A stretch of 64,000 bases of DNA from Pedobacter panaciterrae (GCF_001636695.1 NZ_LGEL01000002.1:34124-98123), one strand, 5' to 3'; positions 50,429 to 59,399 are shown, numbered from the stretch's first letter. A program made the numbers and translations. Notes: generated from the letters alone by a model not told the origin.

Positions 50429-52291
50429 ATGAAAAATCATAACCAATTGCAAGAAAAGGCTAACCTGATCCGCAAGTGGTGCCTTCGCGCTACCACAGCT
50501 GCAGGATCCGGACACCCTACCTCCTGCCTTTCAGCAGCCGATATCACAACAGTACTTTTTGATAAATACTTAAGCTATGACATTAAAAATCCGTTAAATC
50601 TACACAATGACCGTTTTGTACTCTCTAAGGGGCATGCTGCCCCCCTGTTATATACTTTATTTGGTATGGCTGGTGCCTATCCTTTGAAAGAAATACTGAG
50701 ACTACGAAAATTCGATAGCCGTTTTGAAGGTCACCCCACACCGAAGTTCGTTTATGCAGAAGCGGCAACAGGCTCTCTTGGTCAGGGTCTTTCGGTTGGT
50801 GCGGGACTTGCTCTGCTAGCCAAAAGAGAAAAAATCGATAACAAAACCTTTATTCTTTTAGGCGACGGTGAACTGGCAGAGGGGCAGTTTTGGGAAGCTG
50901 CAAACTTTGCCGGATATCATCAGCTGGATAATTTGATTGCTATTGCAGATATCAACCGATTAGCCCAAAGTGGGCCAACAATGTTTGGTTGGGATCTCCA
51001 TAAATACACTGAACGCTTTCGTGCATTTGGGTTTGAAGTGATTGAAATTGATGGTCATGATCTTAAAGCCGTAGATGATGCATTCAGGGAAGCTATTGCT
51101 CAGAAGCATGGTAAACCGGTGGCCATTATTGCTCAAACTATTAAAGGTAAAGGGATATCTTTTCTGGAAGACAAGGAAGGCTGGCATGGGAAAGTTCTGG
51201 ATGAAGAGCAGCTGCAAAAGGCAATATTAGAACTAGGGCCAACAGATGATCAGCTCCGGTTCGATTTGAAGCAGCCCGACATCACCCTATTACCTGTTCC
51301 TGGCAGTATAAATTCCACCATAAATCTCTCCTTCAATAGAGATCAAGAGCATGCTACCCGAGAAGTTTTTGGCTTGTCGATCACTGAAATTGGCAAAAAA
51401 AACAAAGACATCTACGTGCTGGATGCAGACGTTAAAAACTCAACTTTTTCCTTAGATTATTTAAAAGCATTTCCGGGACGTTTCATAGAATGCTTTATTG
51501 CTGAACAAAATATGGTATCTGTAGCTGTAGGCCTTTCCAGATTAGGTAAAATACCCATAGTAGCTACCTTTGCAGCGTTCCTAACCAGAGCGGCCGATCA
51601 GATCCGTATGGCCAGAGTTTCTGAAGCCAACATCAAATTTGTAGGTTCACATGTAGGTGTTTCCATTGGCGAAGATGGCCCCTCACAAATGGGGCTCGAA
51701 GATATTGCTTTGTTCGGAACCTTACCTAATACCATCATTTTTCAGCCGGCAGATGCAATGGCCACAACTCAATTAACAGCGTTAATGGTCAATTACCAAG
51801 GAATTGTTTACCTGCGTACGCTGCGCTCTAAAACACCCCTACTCTATAACGAACAAGAAGTATTTGAAATAGGCGGATCAAAACTATTGAGACAATCCAG
51901 TGAGGATCAGCTTACCATTGCCGCCACCGGCATTACTGTGTATGAAGCTTTGAAAGCAGCAGACCTATTAAAAAAAGAAGGAATCAACGTTAGGGTAATG
52001 GATTGTTATTGCATCAACCCCATTGATCAATCAACACTAGTCAGATGTATAGCGGAAACGATACATCCTATCCTGATTACAGTAGAAGATCATTTTGTCC
52101 ATGGAGGAATGGGAGACTTTGCGATGAATGCGGTAACACCGTCAGACAAAATGGTACAGGTTATAAAGATGGCTGTATCACATATTTCGCATTCAGGAAA
52201 AATGGATGAATTACAGGAGGAGGCAGGTATTAGTTCATCCGCAATTGTGAAACGGGTGCGGTCTTTAATCCCCGTCCCTATGCTTCCTTAA
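50429..52291 (+). CDS. tkt: transketolase
   Basis: This is a 620-residue thiamine-diphosphate enzyme of the pentose-phosphate pathway, transferring two-carbon ketol units. The ThDP-binding motif is GDGELAEGQFWEAANF (about residues 150-165), and AAGSGHPTSCLSAADI, SKGHAAPLLY and SLGQGLSVGAG are standard. The pyrimidine-domain catalytic Glu lies in FIAEQNMVSVAVGLSRLG (about 360). Length and domain order (PP 1-290, Pyr 310-480, C-terminal 490-620) match single-chain, animal-like transketolases rather than the 660-residue E. coli type. It is a single gene. Its upstream flank (50336-50428) shows no clear promoter box. Xylulose or ribose supply from polysaccharide degradation would flow through it. 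Confidence 0.95.
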   Translation: MKNHNQLQEKANLIRKWCLRATTAAGSGHPTSCLSAADITTVLFDKYLSYDIKNPLNLHNDRFVLSKGHAAPLLYTLFGMAGAYPLKEILRLRKFDSRFEGHPTPKFVYAEAATGSLGQGLSVGAGLALLAKREKIDNKTFILLGDGELAEGQFWEAANFAGYHQLDNLIAIADINRLAQSGPTMFGWDLHKYTERFRAFGFEVIEIDGHDLKAVDDAFREAIAQKHGKPVAIIAQTIKGKGISFLEDKEGWHGKVLDEEQLQKAILELGPTDDQLRFDLKQPDITLLPVPGSINSTINLSFNRDQEHATREVFGLSITEIGKKNKDIYVLDADVKNSTFSLDYLKAFPGRFIECFIAEQNMVSVAVGLSRLGKIPIVATFAAFLTRAADQIRMARVSEANIKFVGSHVGVSIGEDGPSQMGLEDIALFGTLPNTIIFQPADAMATTQLTALMVNYQGIVYLRTLRSKTPLLYNEQEVFEIGGSKLLRQSSEDQLTIAATGITVYEALKAADLLKKEGINVRVMDCYCINPIDQSTLVRCIAETIHPILITVEDHFVHGGMGDFAMNAVTPSDKMVQVIKMAVSHISHSGKMDELQEEAGISSSAIVKRVRSLIPVPMLP

Positions 52292-52378
52292 AACAGCTAA
52301 AGCGGTCTTGTTGAACAAATCTTTTGGATTGTCCCCCTCAACAAATTTCCTTTGCCAGGAATATTATACATCTATCGC

Positions 52379-53002
52379 TCAAGGATAAAATGTAACTATT
52401 CCCGTCGTAATATCGTGAAGACCTCCGACTAATGCGATTTGACCGCCTTCAACCATTTCTTTGAGGATTGGACTACGCTCCATGATCGATTTAACTGAGC
52501 GATTAATATTTATGGCAGCTACCTTTTCAACAAATTCACTATTTTGGGAATTGCGGTTCTCTTTTATGGTCTGCTCATCATCAACAGCAGGCCTGATTTT
52601 CGTAAGTAAAGAAGTGAGGTTGCCCATCTCGACATGATCACAAGCCCCTTTAATTGCTCCACATTTCGTGTGCCCTAATACCACAATAATTTTTGCACCT
52701 GCCAACTTGCAGCCAAACTCCATACTCCCTAAAACATCCTCATTGATAATATTACCAGCAATTCGTATGCTGAAAATATCACCCAAACCCTGATCAAAAA
52801 TTAATTCCGCAGATGTACGACTATCTATACAGCTTAGGATTATCGCGAAAGGATGCTGACCATCCGAGGTTTCATTAGCTTGTTGTAAAAGATTTCGATT
52901 AATTTTCAGGTTATTGACAAACCGTTTGTTTCCTTCTTCCAATAAATTTAAGGCCATTACTGGAGTTATAGCTTCCTGATCTTCTTTTGTTAACGTTTTC
53001 AT
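52379..53002 (-). CDS. beta-class carbonic anhydrase
   Basis: From the ATG at 53000-53002 (MKTLTKEDQEAI) this is a 207-residue protein. An alternative ATG at 53026 adds MHHKNVSR. Zinc ligands are Cys in SCIDSRTSAE and His and Cys in LGHTKCGAIKG, with Asp in CIDSR as the catalytic partner. It interconverts CO2 and bicarbonate for carboxylation or pH balance. The C-terminal helix and EGGQIALVGGLHDITTG match the bacterial clade that sits next to SulP or Na+/bicarbonate transporters; no transporter is adjacent here. It is monocistronic, with gaps on both sides. Confidence 0.93.
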   Translation of the reverse strand: MKTLTKEDQEAITPVMALNLLEEGNKRFVNNLKINRNLLQQANETSDGQHPFAIILSCIDSRTSAELIFDQGLGDIFSIRIAGNIINEDVLGSMEFGCKLAGAKIIVVLGHTKCGAIKGACDHVEMGNLTSLLTKIRPAVDDEQTIKENRNSQNSEFVEKVAAININRSVKSIMERSPILKEMVEGGQIALVGGLHDITTGIVTFYP

Positions 53003-53078
53003 CCTTGATACATTTTTGTGGTGCAATTTATAAAAAAGTCAAAAAGTTTGCATGAAGCTTTTTCCACTGCTATCTTCT

Positions 53079-53234
53079 TTATCCATAAAAGCAAATGGCC
53101 CACTTAGAATAAAAATGAATAAACCTGCCTTTCATAAATTCAACGGTACCAAAGATTACGCTGGCGCTGTTGGTCACAAATACATTGCCCTCACCGTCTT
53201 TGATTCTTAATTCACATCCTTTGAAACTTGGCAC
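53079..53234 (-). pseudogene. possible gene fragment, 51 codons (GTG start)
   Basis: The minus strand from GTG 53232-53234 to TAA 53079-53081 reads like protein: VPSFKGCELRIKDGEGNVF, VTNSASVIFGTVEFMKGR. Codons upstream remain open only to a TGA 30 bases away, with no ATG. It could be the 3' remnant of a beta-rich gene. I recognise no family. The stop-free length is short, so chance is not excluded. Confidence 0.3.
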
Positions 53235-53426
53235 ATCATTTTTACCCTTTTCTTTTTTAGGTGATCAGGCTTGTAAAAAGTAAGGGTATAAAAGGGTATT
53301 AAAATAAAAAACTCAAGCCGTGACTTTTACATTTTCTATCAGGACAAGATACAAGAAAAAAAGAGGGTGTAGAATAGGGGCATAAAAACCTTGATATTCT
53401 TTGCTTTTTTTGATATGATCAAAACG

Positions 53427-53463
53427 AAAAAACCCCCTAAATAGTGATATTTAGAGGGTTTTT
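53427..53463 (-). terminator. terminator downstream of the tRNA-Pro pair
   Basis: On the minus strand the stem AAAACCCTCTAAATA pairs with TATTTAGGGGGTTTT (one mismatch) around a 4-base loop, followed by TTTT. It lies just past the 3' end of the second tRNA-Pro transcript (53487). Confidence 0.8.
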
Positions 53464-53486
53464 GATAGAATTTGACATCTATGTTG

Positions 53487-53560
53487 TCGGGGTGGCAGGA
53501 TTCGAACCTACGACCTCCTGCTCCCAAAGCAGGCGCGATACCGGGCTACGCTACACCCCG
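53487..53560 (-). tRNA. tRNA-Pro(TGG), copy 1
   Basis: The minus-strand 74-base tRNA has acceptor CGGGGTG pairing with CACCCCG and discriminator A. The anticodon loop CTTTGGGAG gives anticodon TGG, which decodes CCA/CCG. The T loop is TTCGAAT in GGTTCGAATCC. CCA is not encoded. The sequence is identical, base for base, to the copy at 53615-53688, and the upstream flank AACTGGTATCT is also shared, showing a recent tandem duplication. Confidence 0.96.
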
Positions 53561-53614
53561 AACTGGTATCTGTTTTTACTGGTCATTATTAAACTACTCA
53601 TCTAAGTAGTTGTG

Positions 53615-53688
53615 TCGGGGTGGCAGGATTCGAACCTACGACCTCCTGCTCCCAAAGCAGGCGCGATACCGGGCTACGCTACACCCCG
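53615..53688 (-). tRNA. tRNA-Pro(TGG), copy 2
   Basis: A 74-base tRNA identical to the copy 128 bases to its left, with the same anticodon TGG, and likely transcribed first in a two-tRNA unit read from right to left. No other tRNA follows. The 54-base spacer between the two genes contains only AT-rich sequence. Confidence 0.96.
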
Positions 53689-54170
53689 AACTGGTATCTT
53701 TTTTTCCCTTTTTCGAAGGGATTGCAAAGTAACAACTTTATTTTTATAAATGCTAACTTTACTTTTTTTATTTCCAGCTTCATCAGCTGAGGCTGCAAAG
53801 ATAGAAATAATTCATTTGCGTGCAAATATTTAAATACTAATTAACACTAAAAAACATCATTTCGCTATGCATTAGTCGGGTTTTAACTCTATATCAACCA
53901 CTTAAAAAACATAAAATATTTACTTTTTTCTCAGCAACTTCAGCATATCCGGTTTCAAGCACCAATATTCACCTCTCTACCCGAAGAATACTTCGGCTTC
54001 CTGTATACAAACTGCGTACCTTCTGCGCACCAAATGCGTAGAAAGGCACCTTTTTGCGCAGAAGCTTCGCGCCAGGTACATTTCAGGTATTCGCAAGGTA
54101 TAAGGAAGCTAATTACCTGAATAGAATTGGAAGGGATTTAAAGTCAATTTCTGACTTAGAAAAAATGATT
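53689..54170. other. about 480-base non-coding region between tRNA-Pro and the reductase terminator
   Basis: It contains the tRNA-flanking sequence, a TTTATTTTTATAAATGC stretch, then the nested-hairpin element at 53981-54109. No coding frame is supported. The promoter for the tRNA pair must lie at its left end, just right of 53688; I see no exact -7 box. Confidence 0.5.
53981..54109. repeat. nested-hairpin element in intergenic DNA
   Basis: In 129 bases there are at least four inverted pairs: CCGAAG/CTTCGG (53981-53996), GCTTCC with GGAAGC at the ends (53996-54001 and 54104-54109), TGTATAC/GTATA near them, and CTTCTGCGCA/TGCGCAGAAG (54020-54029 and 54055-54064). Short TGCG and GCGTA words recur between. 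No ORF or known RNA is recognised. It resembles a REP-type palindromic cluster or a structured non-coding RNA. Confidence 0.55.
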
Positions 54171-54212
54171 AAAAAAAGAAAGCGGGAATAAACCAGATTG
54201 GCCACTCCCGCT
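54171..54212 (-). terminator. terminator of the aldo/keto reductase gene
   Basis: On the minus strand AAGCGGGA pairs with TCCCGCTT across an 18-base loop that itself contains CCAATCTGG, and is followed by TTTCTTTTTTT. It lies 88 bases past the stop at 54301. Confidence 0.75.
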
Positions 54213-54300
54213 TAAATTAACGCTCTCACCACAAATATACGACTGTATATTGGATTACCTATTAATTTTTAAAAAAAATAACATACGCGTCTTTTTAGCG

Positions 54301-55209
54301 CTACAATGTTTTACTTAACCTGCTGTTTTCAACAGACACATTATATAATTCATACCAATCCTGGTGATCAAGTTCTATTGTAAACGCATTTACTGCATTT
54401 CTTATTCTTTGTTCATTGGTTGTCCCTATAAGTGGTAAAGCACCTAATTTAACCAACCATGCTACCGCTAATGATTCAATATGGGCATTATATTTTGAAC
54501 TCAATTCCTCCAGCTTCTCGCGTACCTTCACTGCCTGGTTATCTGTTCCTGCAGCAATTCTACCCTCTGCAAGAGGGGCATAAGCCAACGGACGCATGTA
54601 TCGTTGCTTAATGTAATCAATCTGTCCGTTATCCAATGCCTGCATATTTAGAAGGTTCAGTTCAATATGATTGGTTACTATCGGCTTAGTTAAATAAGAA
54701 GCTAATAACTGATGCTGAAAAACTGAGAAATTTGCTACACCAATGTTTTTAATCTTACCTGATTCTTTCAACCGCTCCAATGTTAATGCAGTCTCTTCCA
54801 AATTAGATATTGGATCCAATCTGTCTAATAAAAAAATATCGATATAATCAGTTCTCAAATTTTTGAGCGATTGCTCTACACTTGCAATAATATGAGCTGA
54901 GGATGTATCATAATGTTTAACTCTAATATCAGGGTTCTGAGGATGTGGAAGTCTTAACCCGCATTTACTAAACAAAACTACCTCTTCTCTTTTAAAAGCA
55001 CCTTCTCTAAGCAGCTCTCCAAACAATTGCTCACACCTTTCAGAGCCATGGCTGTCGCCATGTTCAAAAGTGTTAATACCTAGCTCCATGCACAAATAAA
55101 AAATCTTTTTTAAAGTAGCATCAGCATCCTTAACATCATCCCATCTGTAAAAACCGTAAACTGCAGGTGACACTTTAGGTCCCGCATCTCCCATATAAAT
55201 CTTTTGCAT
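54301..55209 (-). CDS. aldo/keto reductase homologue with altered active site
   Basis: This 302-residue protein has the AKR TIM barrel, closest to the YdhF subgroup. Landmarks are GINTFEHGDSHG, LFSKCGL, LRTDYIDIFLLDRLDP, KESGKIKNIGVANFSVFQ and GTTNEQRI. The catalytic tetrad is changed: the Asp position is Glu49, the Tyr position is His54, the Lys is kept (Lys82) and the His position is Asp129. Typical YdhF relatives have FDHADIYG and LLLIHRPDP. It is therefore likely inactive as a reductase or uses another chemistry. The C-terminus holds the NADPH-binding strands (PLIGTT..). It is a single gene with its own terminator; its upstream gap is shared with the DUF1622 remnant. Confidence 0.88.
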   Translation of the reverse strand: MQKIYMGDAGPKVSPAVYGFYRWDDVKDADATLKKIFYLCMELGINTFEHGDSHGSERCEQLFGELLREGAFKREEVVLFSKCGLRLPHPQNPDIRVKHYDTSSAHIIASVEQSLKNLRTDYIDIFLLDRLDPISNLEETALTLERLKESGKIKNIGVANFSVFQHQLLASYLTKPIVTNHIELNLLNMQALDNGQIDYIKQRYMRPLAYAPLAEGRIAAGTDNQAVKVREKLEELSSKYNAHIESLAVAWLVKLGALPLIGTTNEQRIRNAVNAFTIELDHQDWYELYNVSVENSRLSKTL

Positions 55210-55372
55210 ATTCTCTTTCTATAATTCAAATCTAAGCATTACTTCAATCTATATAAATTTTAGCAAAAAAAATACATACATTTTTAAATAGTAATCCATC
55301 TAAAATATATGAATTCTATAATTGCATTCTAAATCGTATCTTTAATTAGAACCCTACCTATATTGAATAACG

Positions 55373-55719
55373 ATGTCTCAGATTCTCCAAACTACATCTA
55401 ATATCATCAGCTACGTCAGTATAGCAATTATTTGCTATGGTGCGGCACTTGGTTTACTTAAATTTATCAGCAATGAATTCGGGAGATTCAGCCGAACATA
55501 TTCACTGGAAAAAACTGTCCAGATTAAAATTGAAGTAGGCTATTACTTATTGCTTGGTCTGAATTTTTAATCGCGTCTGATATTATTGACACTATTCTAA
55601 ATCCCTCATTTGAAGATTTGGGAATACTCGCAGGTACAGTACTGATCAGAACTGGCTTGTCCTTTTTCTTGAATAAAGAAATTGAAAACATAGCTCAAAA
55701 AGAACCATCAAAAAGCTAA
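55373..55719 (+). pseudogene. DUF1622 membrane protein, frameshifted
   Basis: The first frame (55373-55570) gives MSQILQTTSNIISYVSIAII, GYYLLLGLNF then TAA. The next frame continues the family exactly as FLIASDIIDTILNPSFEDLG, ILAGTVLIRTGLSFFLNKEI to TAA at 55717-55719. The break is at AATTTTTAATC (55562-55572): one extra T in the T run restores GLNFLIASDII. DUF1622 proteins are three-helix membrane proteins of unknown function, about 115 residues, and the two halves together make 115. A homopolymer error in assembly or a true deletion would both fit. Confidence 0.85.
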
Positions 55720-55816
55720 CTTCCTACTATCTTTTAACGGTGGTTAAGCCCCCATTTTACTAAGGTATCAGTTACCTGGAGCATCCTCTTAAGTTATCAC
55801 CATATTGCAAAAATTA

Positions 55817-56635
55817 TCAAGTAAGATCACCATCTGCGGCCGGAGCAGGCTTATCCTCCTTTGGATGAAGCTCTACAGAGGGTTGCATAAAAGGCTTCAA
55901 CAAATCAATTGGAACAGGGAAAATTGTTGTTGAATTATTTTCTGTAGCAATTTCACGTAACGTTTGCAAATAACGCAGTGTAAGCGCGCTTGGCTGCTCG
56001 CTCAGGATTTTTGCCGCGTCAGACAAACGTTGCGAGGCCTGATACTCTCCTTCTGCGGAAATCACTTTTGATCGTCTTTCACGCTCTGCCTCAGCTTGTT
56101 TAGCCATTGCCCTTTGCATTTCCTGAGGAAGGTCTATTTGTTTTACCTCAACCGCTGTTACCTTTATCCCCCATGGTTCCGTTTTCAAATCAATAATCTG
56201 CTGTAAATGCAGGTTTATTTTATCGCGTTGAGATAGCAGATCATCCAACTCCGACTGCCCTAAAACACTACGTAGAGTTGTTTGCGAAAATTGAGAGGTA
56301 GCCGTTAAAAAATTTTCGACTTCAACTACTGCCCTTTGAGGGTCTATTACCCTGAAATAAATCACAGCATTCACCTTTATAGACACATTGTCTCTTGTAA
56401 TCACATCCTGAGGTGGCACATCCATAACAACAATCCGCAGCGATATTCGAACCATTTTATCTATAAAAGGAATTAAAAGAATCAGCCCTGGTCCTTTTGC
56501 CCCTTTATCAAGTACCCTGCCTAAACGAAAAATAACACCCCGCTCATATTCACGAAGTATACGGATCGCGCCGGATAGTACTATGACAGCAAAAAAAATG
56601 AGCACTATAATAAACACATTGTAATACATAAACAC
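55817..56635 (-). CDS. slipin-family SPFH/stomatin membrane protein
   Basis: The 272-residue protein has a single N-terminal hydrophobic segment (about residues 7-25), then an SPFH/Band-7 domain (about 30-220): [45 protein letters not shown] and [20 protein letters not shown] are hallmark slipin sequences. A C-terminal oligomerisation/coiled-coil part follows. It is probably membrane-bound, facing the outside or periplasm, in ring complexes. Its neighbour upstream (22 bases) is NfeD; NfeD and slipin are a classic operon in which NfeD cuts the slipin C-terminus. The C-terminus ends AAADGDLT with Pro-rich residues rather than the usual IPL..., which may be the cleavage tail. Confidence 0.94.
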   Translation of the reverse strand: MFMYYNVFIIVLIFFAVIVLSGAIRILREYERGVIFRLGRVLDKGAKGPGLILLIPFIDKMVRISLRIVVMDVPPQDVITRDNVSIKVNAVIYFRVIDPQRAVVEVENFLTATSQFSQTTLRSVLGQSELDDLLSQRDKINLHLQQIIDLKTEPWGIKVTAVEVKQIDLPQEMQRAMAKQAEAERERRSKVISAEGEYQASQRLSDAAKILSEQPSALTLRYLQTLREIATENNSTTIFPVPIDLLKPFMQPSVELHPKEDKPAPAADGDLT

Positions 56636-56657
56636 CTCCTTTTAGTTAAAAATAGAA

Positions 56658-57944
56658 TTATAAAACTTGCCCCAGTGACTCTACAAATAAAGTAAGCCCA
56701 TTAACCTTTATTATCTTTACCAATTCACCTTTTTTAATTTTCCCTTTGCTAGATTCTGCAGCCCACACCTCTCCATTTACCTGCAACTGTCCCTGTGGAT
56801 TAAGCTCACTTAACGTTTCTCCGGTTTGTCCTAACAAATTACTAATCCCCGTCACTGTTTTAAGTCTTTGTGCCCGCAAACCCAGACTTATTATCCAGAG
56901 AAAGAAAACCGCACTTAAAACGGTAACAGAAATGATAATTCCAGTAGATATTTTGATCATATCCAATGAAGAGCTTGACTTGAATAACATTATAGAACCG
57001 AGGAAGAGAGAAATTACACCTCCAATTGCCAGCACACCATGGCTAACCACTTTAATTTCAAGAAGAAATAGCACTATTGAAAAAATGATCAGCATTAATC
57101 CGGCATAATTAACCGGCAAGGTATTCATGGCATACAAGGCAAGAATCAAACTAATTACCCCCACAACCCCCGGCAACACTGCTCCCGGGTTAAATAACTC
57201 AAAACATATACCAACCATCCCGAGCACAAGCAGCACATAGGCAACATCAGGATTACTGATAAAATCAAGCAATTTTTCGGAAGCACTCATCTCCACATAT
57301 TCGATTTTTGCTCCTTTTGTATGTAACGTAACATTACCTGAGCCCAGCTCTACATTTCGCCCATCTATCTGGTTAAGTAATGCATTTTCATCGGGAGCCA
57401 CATAGTCGATCACTTTCTTGTTTAGTGCTTCATTTGCGGTAATAGACAGGCTATTTCTAACCGCATCTTCGGGCCATTCAAGATTACGTTTTCGCTTTTC
57501 TGCTATACTTTTAATAAACGCGGCGGCATCATTTGTGGCTTTAACATTCATCACTGAATCTGATTTACCTACCAGATTCACCGGGTGTGCGGCACCTATA
57601 TTGGTTCCAGGTGCCATAGCAGCAATATGAGCAGCAAGAGTAATAAAAACTCCGGCAGAACCTGCATGAGAGCCGGATGGAGAAACGTAAACGACCACAG
57701 GCACAGGCGACATCAGAATATCACTAACAATAGTACGGGTAGATTGTAATAGACCCCCTGGCGTATTGAGATGAATAAGCAGACATACTGCTTTTTCTTT
57801 GCCGGCTATTTCAATTGTATTATGAATAAAGGAAACCGAAACAGGATTAATTGCGCCATCAATCTTTATCACCACAACCCTTTGTGCGCTTAACATCAAC
57901 GGGAACCAAATGAGAAAAATCAAGAATAAAATCTTATTCTTCAT
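56658..57944 (-). CDS. nfeD: NfeD-family membrane serine protease
   Basis: From the ATG at 57942-57944 this is a 428-residue protein (a longer frame to 58001 adds a poor N-terminus). A signal/anchor (about 1-20) leads into a ClpP-like serine protease domain (about 22-200) with Ser96 in SHAGSAGVFI and Lys136 as likely dyad, NTPGGLLQSTR and TNIGAAHPV. Four to five membrane helices follow (about 235-360). An OB-fold NfeD domain forms the C-terminus (about 370-428). NfeD cleaves the partner slipin encoded 22 bases downstream. The pair resembles Pyrococcus PH1510/PH1511 and is thought to control membrane quality. It has no identified regulation here. Confidence 0.94.
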   Translation of the reverse strand: MKNKILFLIFLIWFPLMLSAQRVVVIKIDGAINPVSVSFIHNTIEIAGKEKAVCLLIHLNTPGGLLQSTRTIVSDILMSPVPVVVYVSPSGSHAGSAGVFITLAAHIAAMAPGTNIGAAHPVNLVGKSDSVMNVKATNDAAAFIKSIAEKRKRNLEWPEDAVRNSLSITANEALNKKVIDYVAPDENALLNQIDGRNVELGSGNVTLHTKGAKIEYVEMSASEKLLDFISNPDVAYVLLVLGMVGICFELFNPGAVLPGVVGVISLILALYAMNTLPVNYAGLMLIIFSIVLFLLEIKVVSHGVLAIGGVISLFLGSIMLFKSSSSLDMIKISTGIIISVTVLSAVFFLWIISLGLRAQRLKTVTGISNLLGQTGETLSELNPQGQLQVNGEVWAAESSKGKIKKGELVKIIKVNGLTLFVESLGQVL

Positions 57945-58157
57945 GCTATTAGATCCATTACTGAATAACACATAAATATACTGAAAATCAACGAGAAACA
58001 AACTAAAAAACAGTTCATCTGAAGAAACCCGTTAATCATATCACCAGCACCAGATTTGAGTATCAGTCAAATATTAAATTGAGCTATATATTACAAAAAT
58101 GAAAGAAAGACAGATAACTTTTTTTATTTTCGGCCCACATCTGCTTTTTAGAAATAC

Positions 58158-58502
58158 ATGAAACCTTTTTTTACCTGTTTATATTACCTTGAAAATGACT
58201 CCGATTGCCTATTGGAGATCAAACGCAATGACCTACCTGCCGATGCAGATATTTCTGACATATTCAGATGGCTATATATAAACAAACATACTTTTGAAAT
58301 TTCGCCTCTGGTTTTTCGTTCAATGGACTCCTCAGGCGAGGTACAGGAACGCTTCTTTGATCAGGGTTACTTAAAATTTAATGATCATACAGGCACCTAT
58401 ATTGAAAAGTTCAATTCTGCTCAACATCAGCTTGAAAATAAAACAGGGTTAACTATTTCTACAGAATTGCATAAAGCAATAGTCAGCTATCTTATTCCTT
58501 AA
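58158..58502 (+). CDS. hypothetical protein, 114 residues
   Basis: This is an acidic cytoplasmic protein with two Cys residues (FFTCLYYLENDSDCLLEI). Its centre, DISDIFRWLYINKHTFEISP and LVFRSMDSSGEVQERFFDQG, suggests a mixed alpha/beta fold. No family is recognised. A weak T run precedes its ATG at 58158. It is oriented with, and 57 bases upstream of, the AraC gene and may share a transcript. No signal peptide or motif supports any specific role. Confidence 0.6.
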   Translation: MKPFFTCLYYLENDSDCLLEIKRNDLPADADISDIFRWLYINKHTFEISPLVFRSMDSSGEVQERFFDQGYLKFNDHTGTYIEKFNSAQHQLENKTGLTISTELHKAIVSYLIP

Positions 58503-58559
58503 ATAATTTCCGTGTTGAATTCATTATTTTTACAATAGCTTGTTAAGTAATTTGTCAAT

Positions 58560-59357
58560 ATGAAATTCACCAGAATTGATCCTGATCCCCAACTGGATCA
58601 TATTATAGAATGTTACTGGATGATGCAGGATGATAATCCTGAGCCAAGAATGGAAAAGATAATTCCCGATGGCTTTACTGAACTCATATTCAATTACGGA
58701 AGTCCGTACAAAGCAAAAACCAATGGAGAATGGCAATTACAAACTCAAAATTTACTAGCCGGACAAATTAGCAGCTTTTTCTTTCTTGAGAACACAGGCC
58801 CTACGGGTTCATTTGCAATTAAGTTAAAACCCGCAGCCTTAACCCAATTATTTAACTTAAACATGGATCAATATCTGGATAAAATTGTTGATCTTGATAC
58901 ATTCCCTAATCCGGAATTAGCTGCAATGAAAGAAAAACTATTGCCATTTAAAAACGAGCATGATCTTAAGCGAGTTTTGGATAGTTATTTCATTAAACTA
59001 AGTAAGGATATAATTGCAAATCCCCTAAAAGATGCTTTAGATCTTATCTTCAGTTCCAATGGAACAGCCACAGTTGCAGAAATGCTCTCAACTGCTAAGC
59101 TAAGTGAACGTCAATTGGAGCGTTTATTTAAAAAATATATCGGACTCTCGCCAAAGTATTACTCGAGGATCATCCGCTTCAATTATATTTTTCAACTGAT
59201 CAAATCAAAAAATAGCAGTTGGACAGAAATTGTATATCAATCGGGTTATTACGACCAGTCTCATTTCATCCGCAACTTTAAAGCATTTACCGGCGAAGAC
59301 CCTGCCTCTTATTTTTTTGAAGAGAAAAACATGGCAAACTTTTTCCTGAACAAGTAA
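58560..59357 (+). CDS. AraC-family regulator with DUF6597-like N-terminal domain
   Basis: The 265-residue regulator begins MKFTRIDPDPQLDHIIECYW and IIPDGFTELIFNYG, the DUF6597-type sensory start often seen in Bacteroidota AraC proteins, then FLLENTGPTGSFAIKLKPAA-like strands. The C-terminal AraC/XylS helix-turn-helix pair (about 160-255) contains TVAEMLSTAKLSERQLERLF and YQSGYYDQSHFIRNFKAFTG. Its target is unknown; the gene just downstream (DUF6265, 63 bases) has a separate promoter and might be regulated by it. The opposite frame (58530-58736) is a shadow. Length and domain order are normal. Confidence 0.9.
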   Translation: MKFTRIDPDPQLDHIIECYWMMQDDNPEPRMEKIIPDGFTELIFNYGSPYKAKTNGEWQLQTQNLLAGQISSFFFLENTGPTGSFAIKLKPAALTQLFNLNMDQYLDKIVDLDTFPNPELAAMKEKLLPFKNEHDLKRVLDSYFIKLSKDIIANPLKDALDLIFSSNGTATVAEMLSTAKLSERQLERLFKKYIGLSPKYYSRIIRFNYIFQLIKSKNSSWTEIVYQSGYYDQSHFIRNFKAFTGEDPASYFFEEKNMANFFLNK

Positions 59358-59399
59358 AGAACTGTCGGTTTTGTACAATACTGATTAAAAGGTGCCCTA

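Noticed and set aside
53339-53527. 62-codon minus-strand frame
   Set aside because: It covers the end of tRNA-Pro and its terminator, so it is non-coding.
53487-53688. Direct repeats reminiscent of a CRISPR pair
   Set aside because: The repeated unit is a complete tRNA-Pro; there are only two copies and no spacer array.
57945-58001. N-terminal extension of NfeD
   Set aside because: The internal ATG at 57942-57944 begins a standard signal peptide; the extension breaks it.
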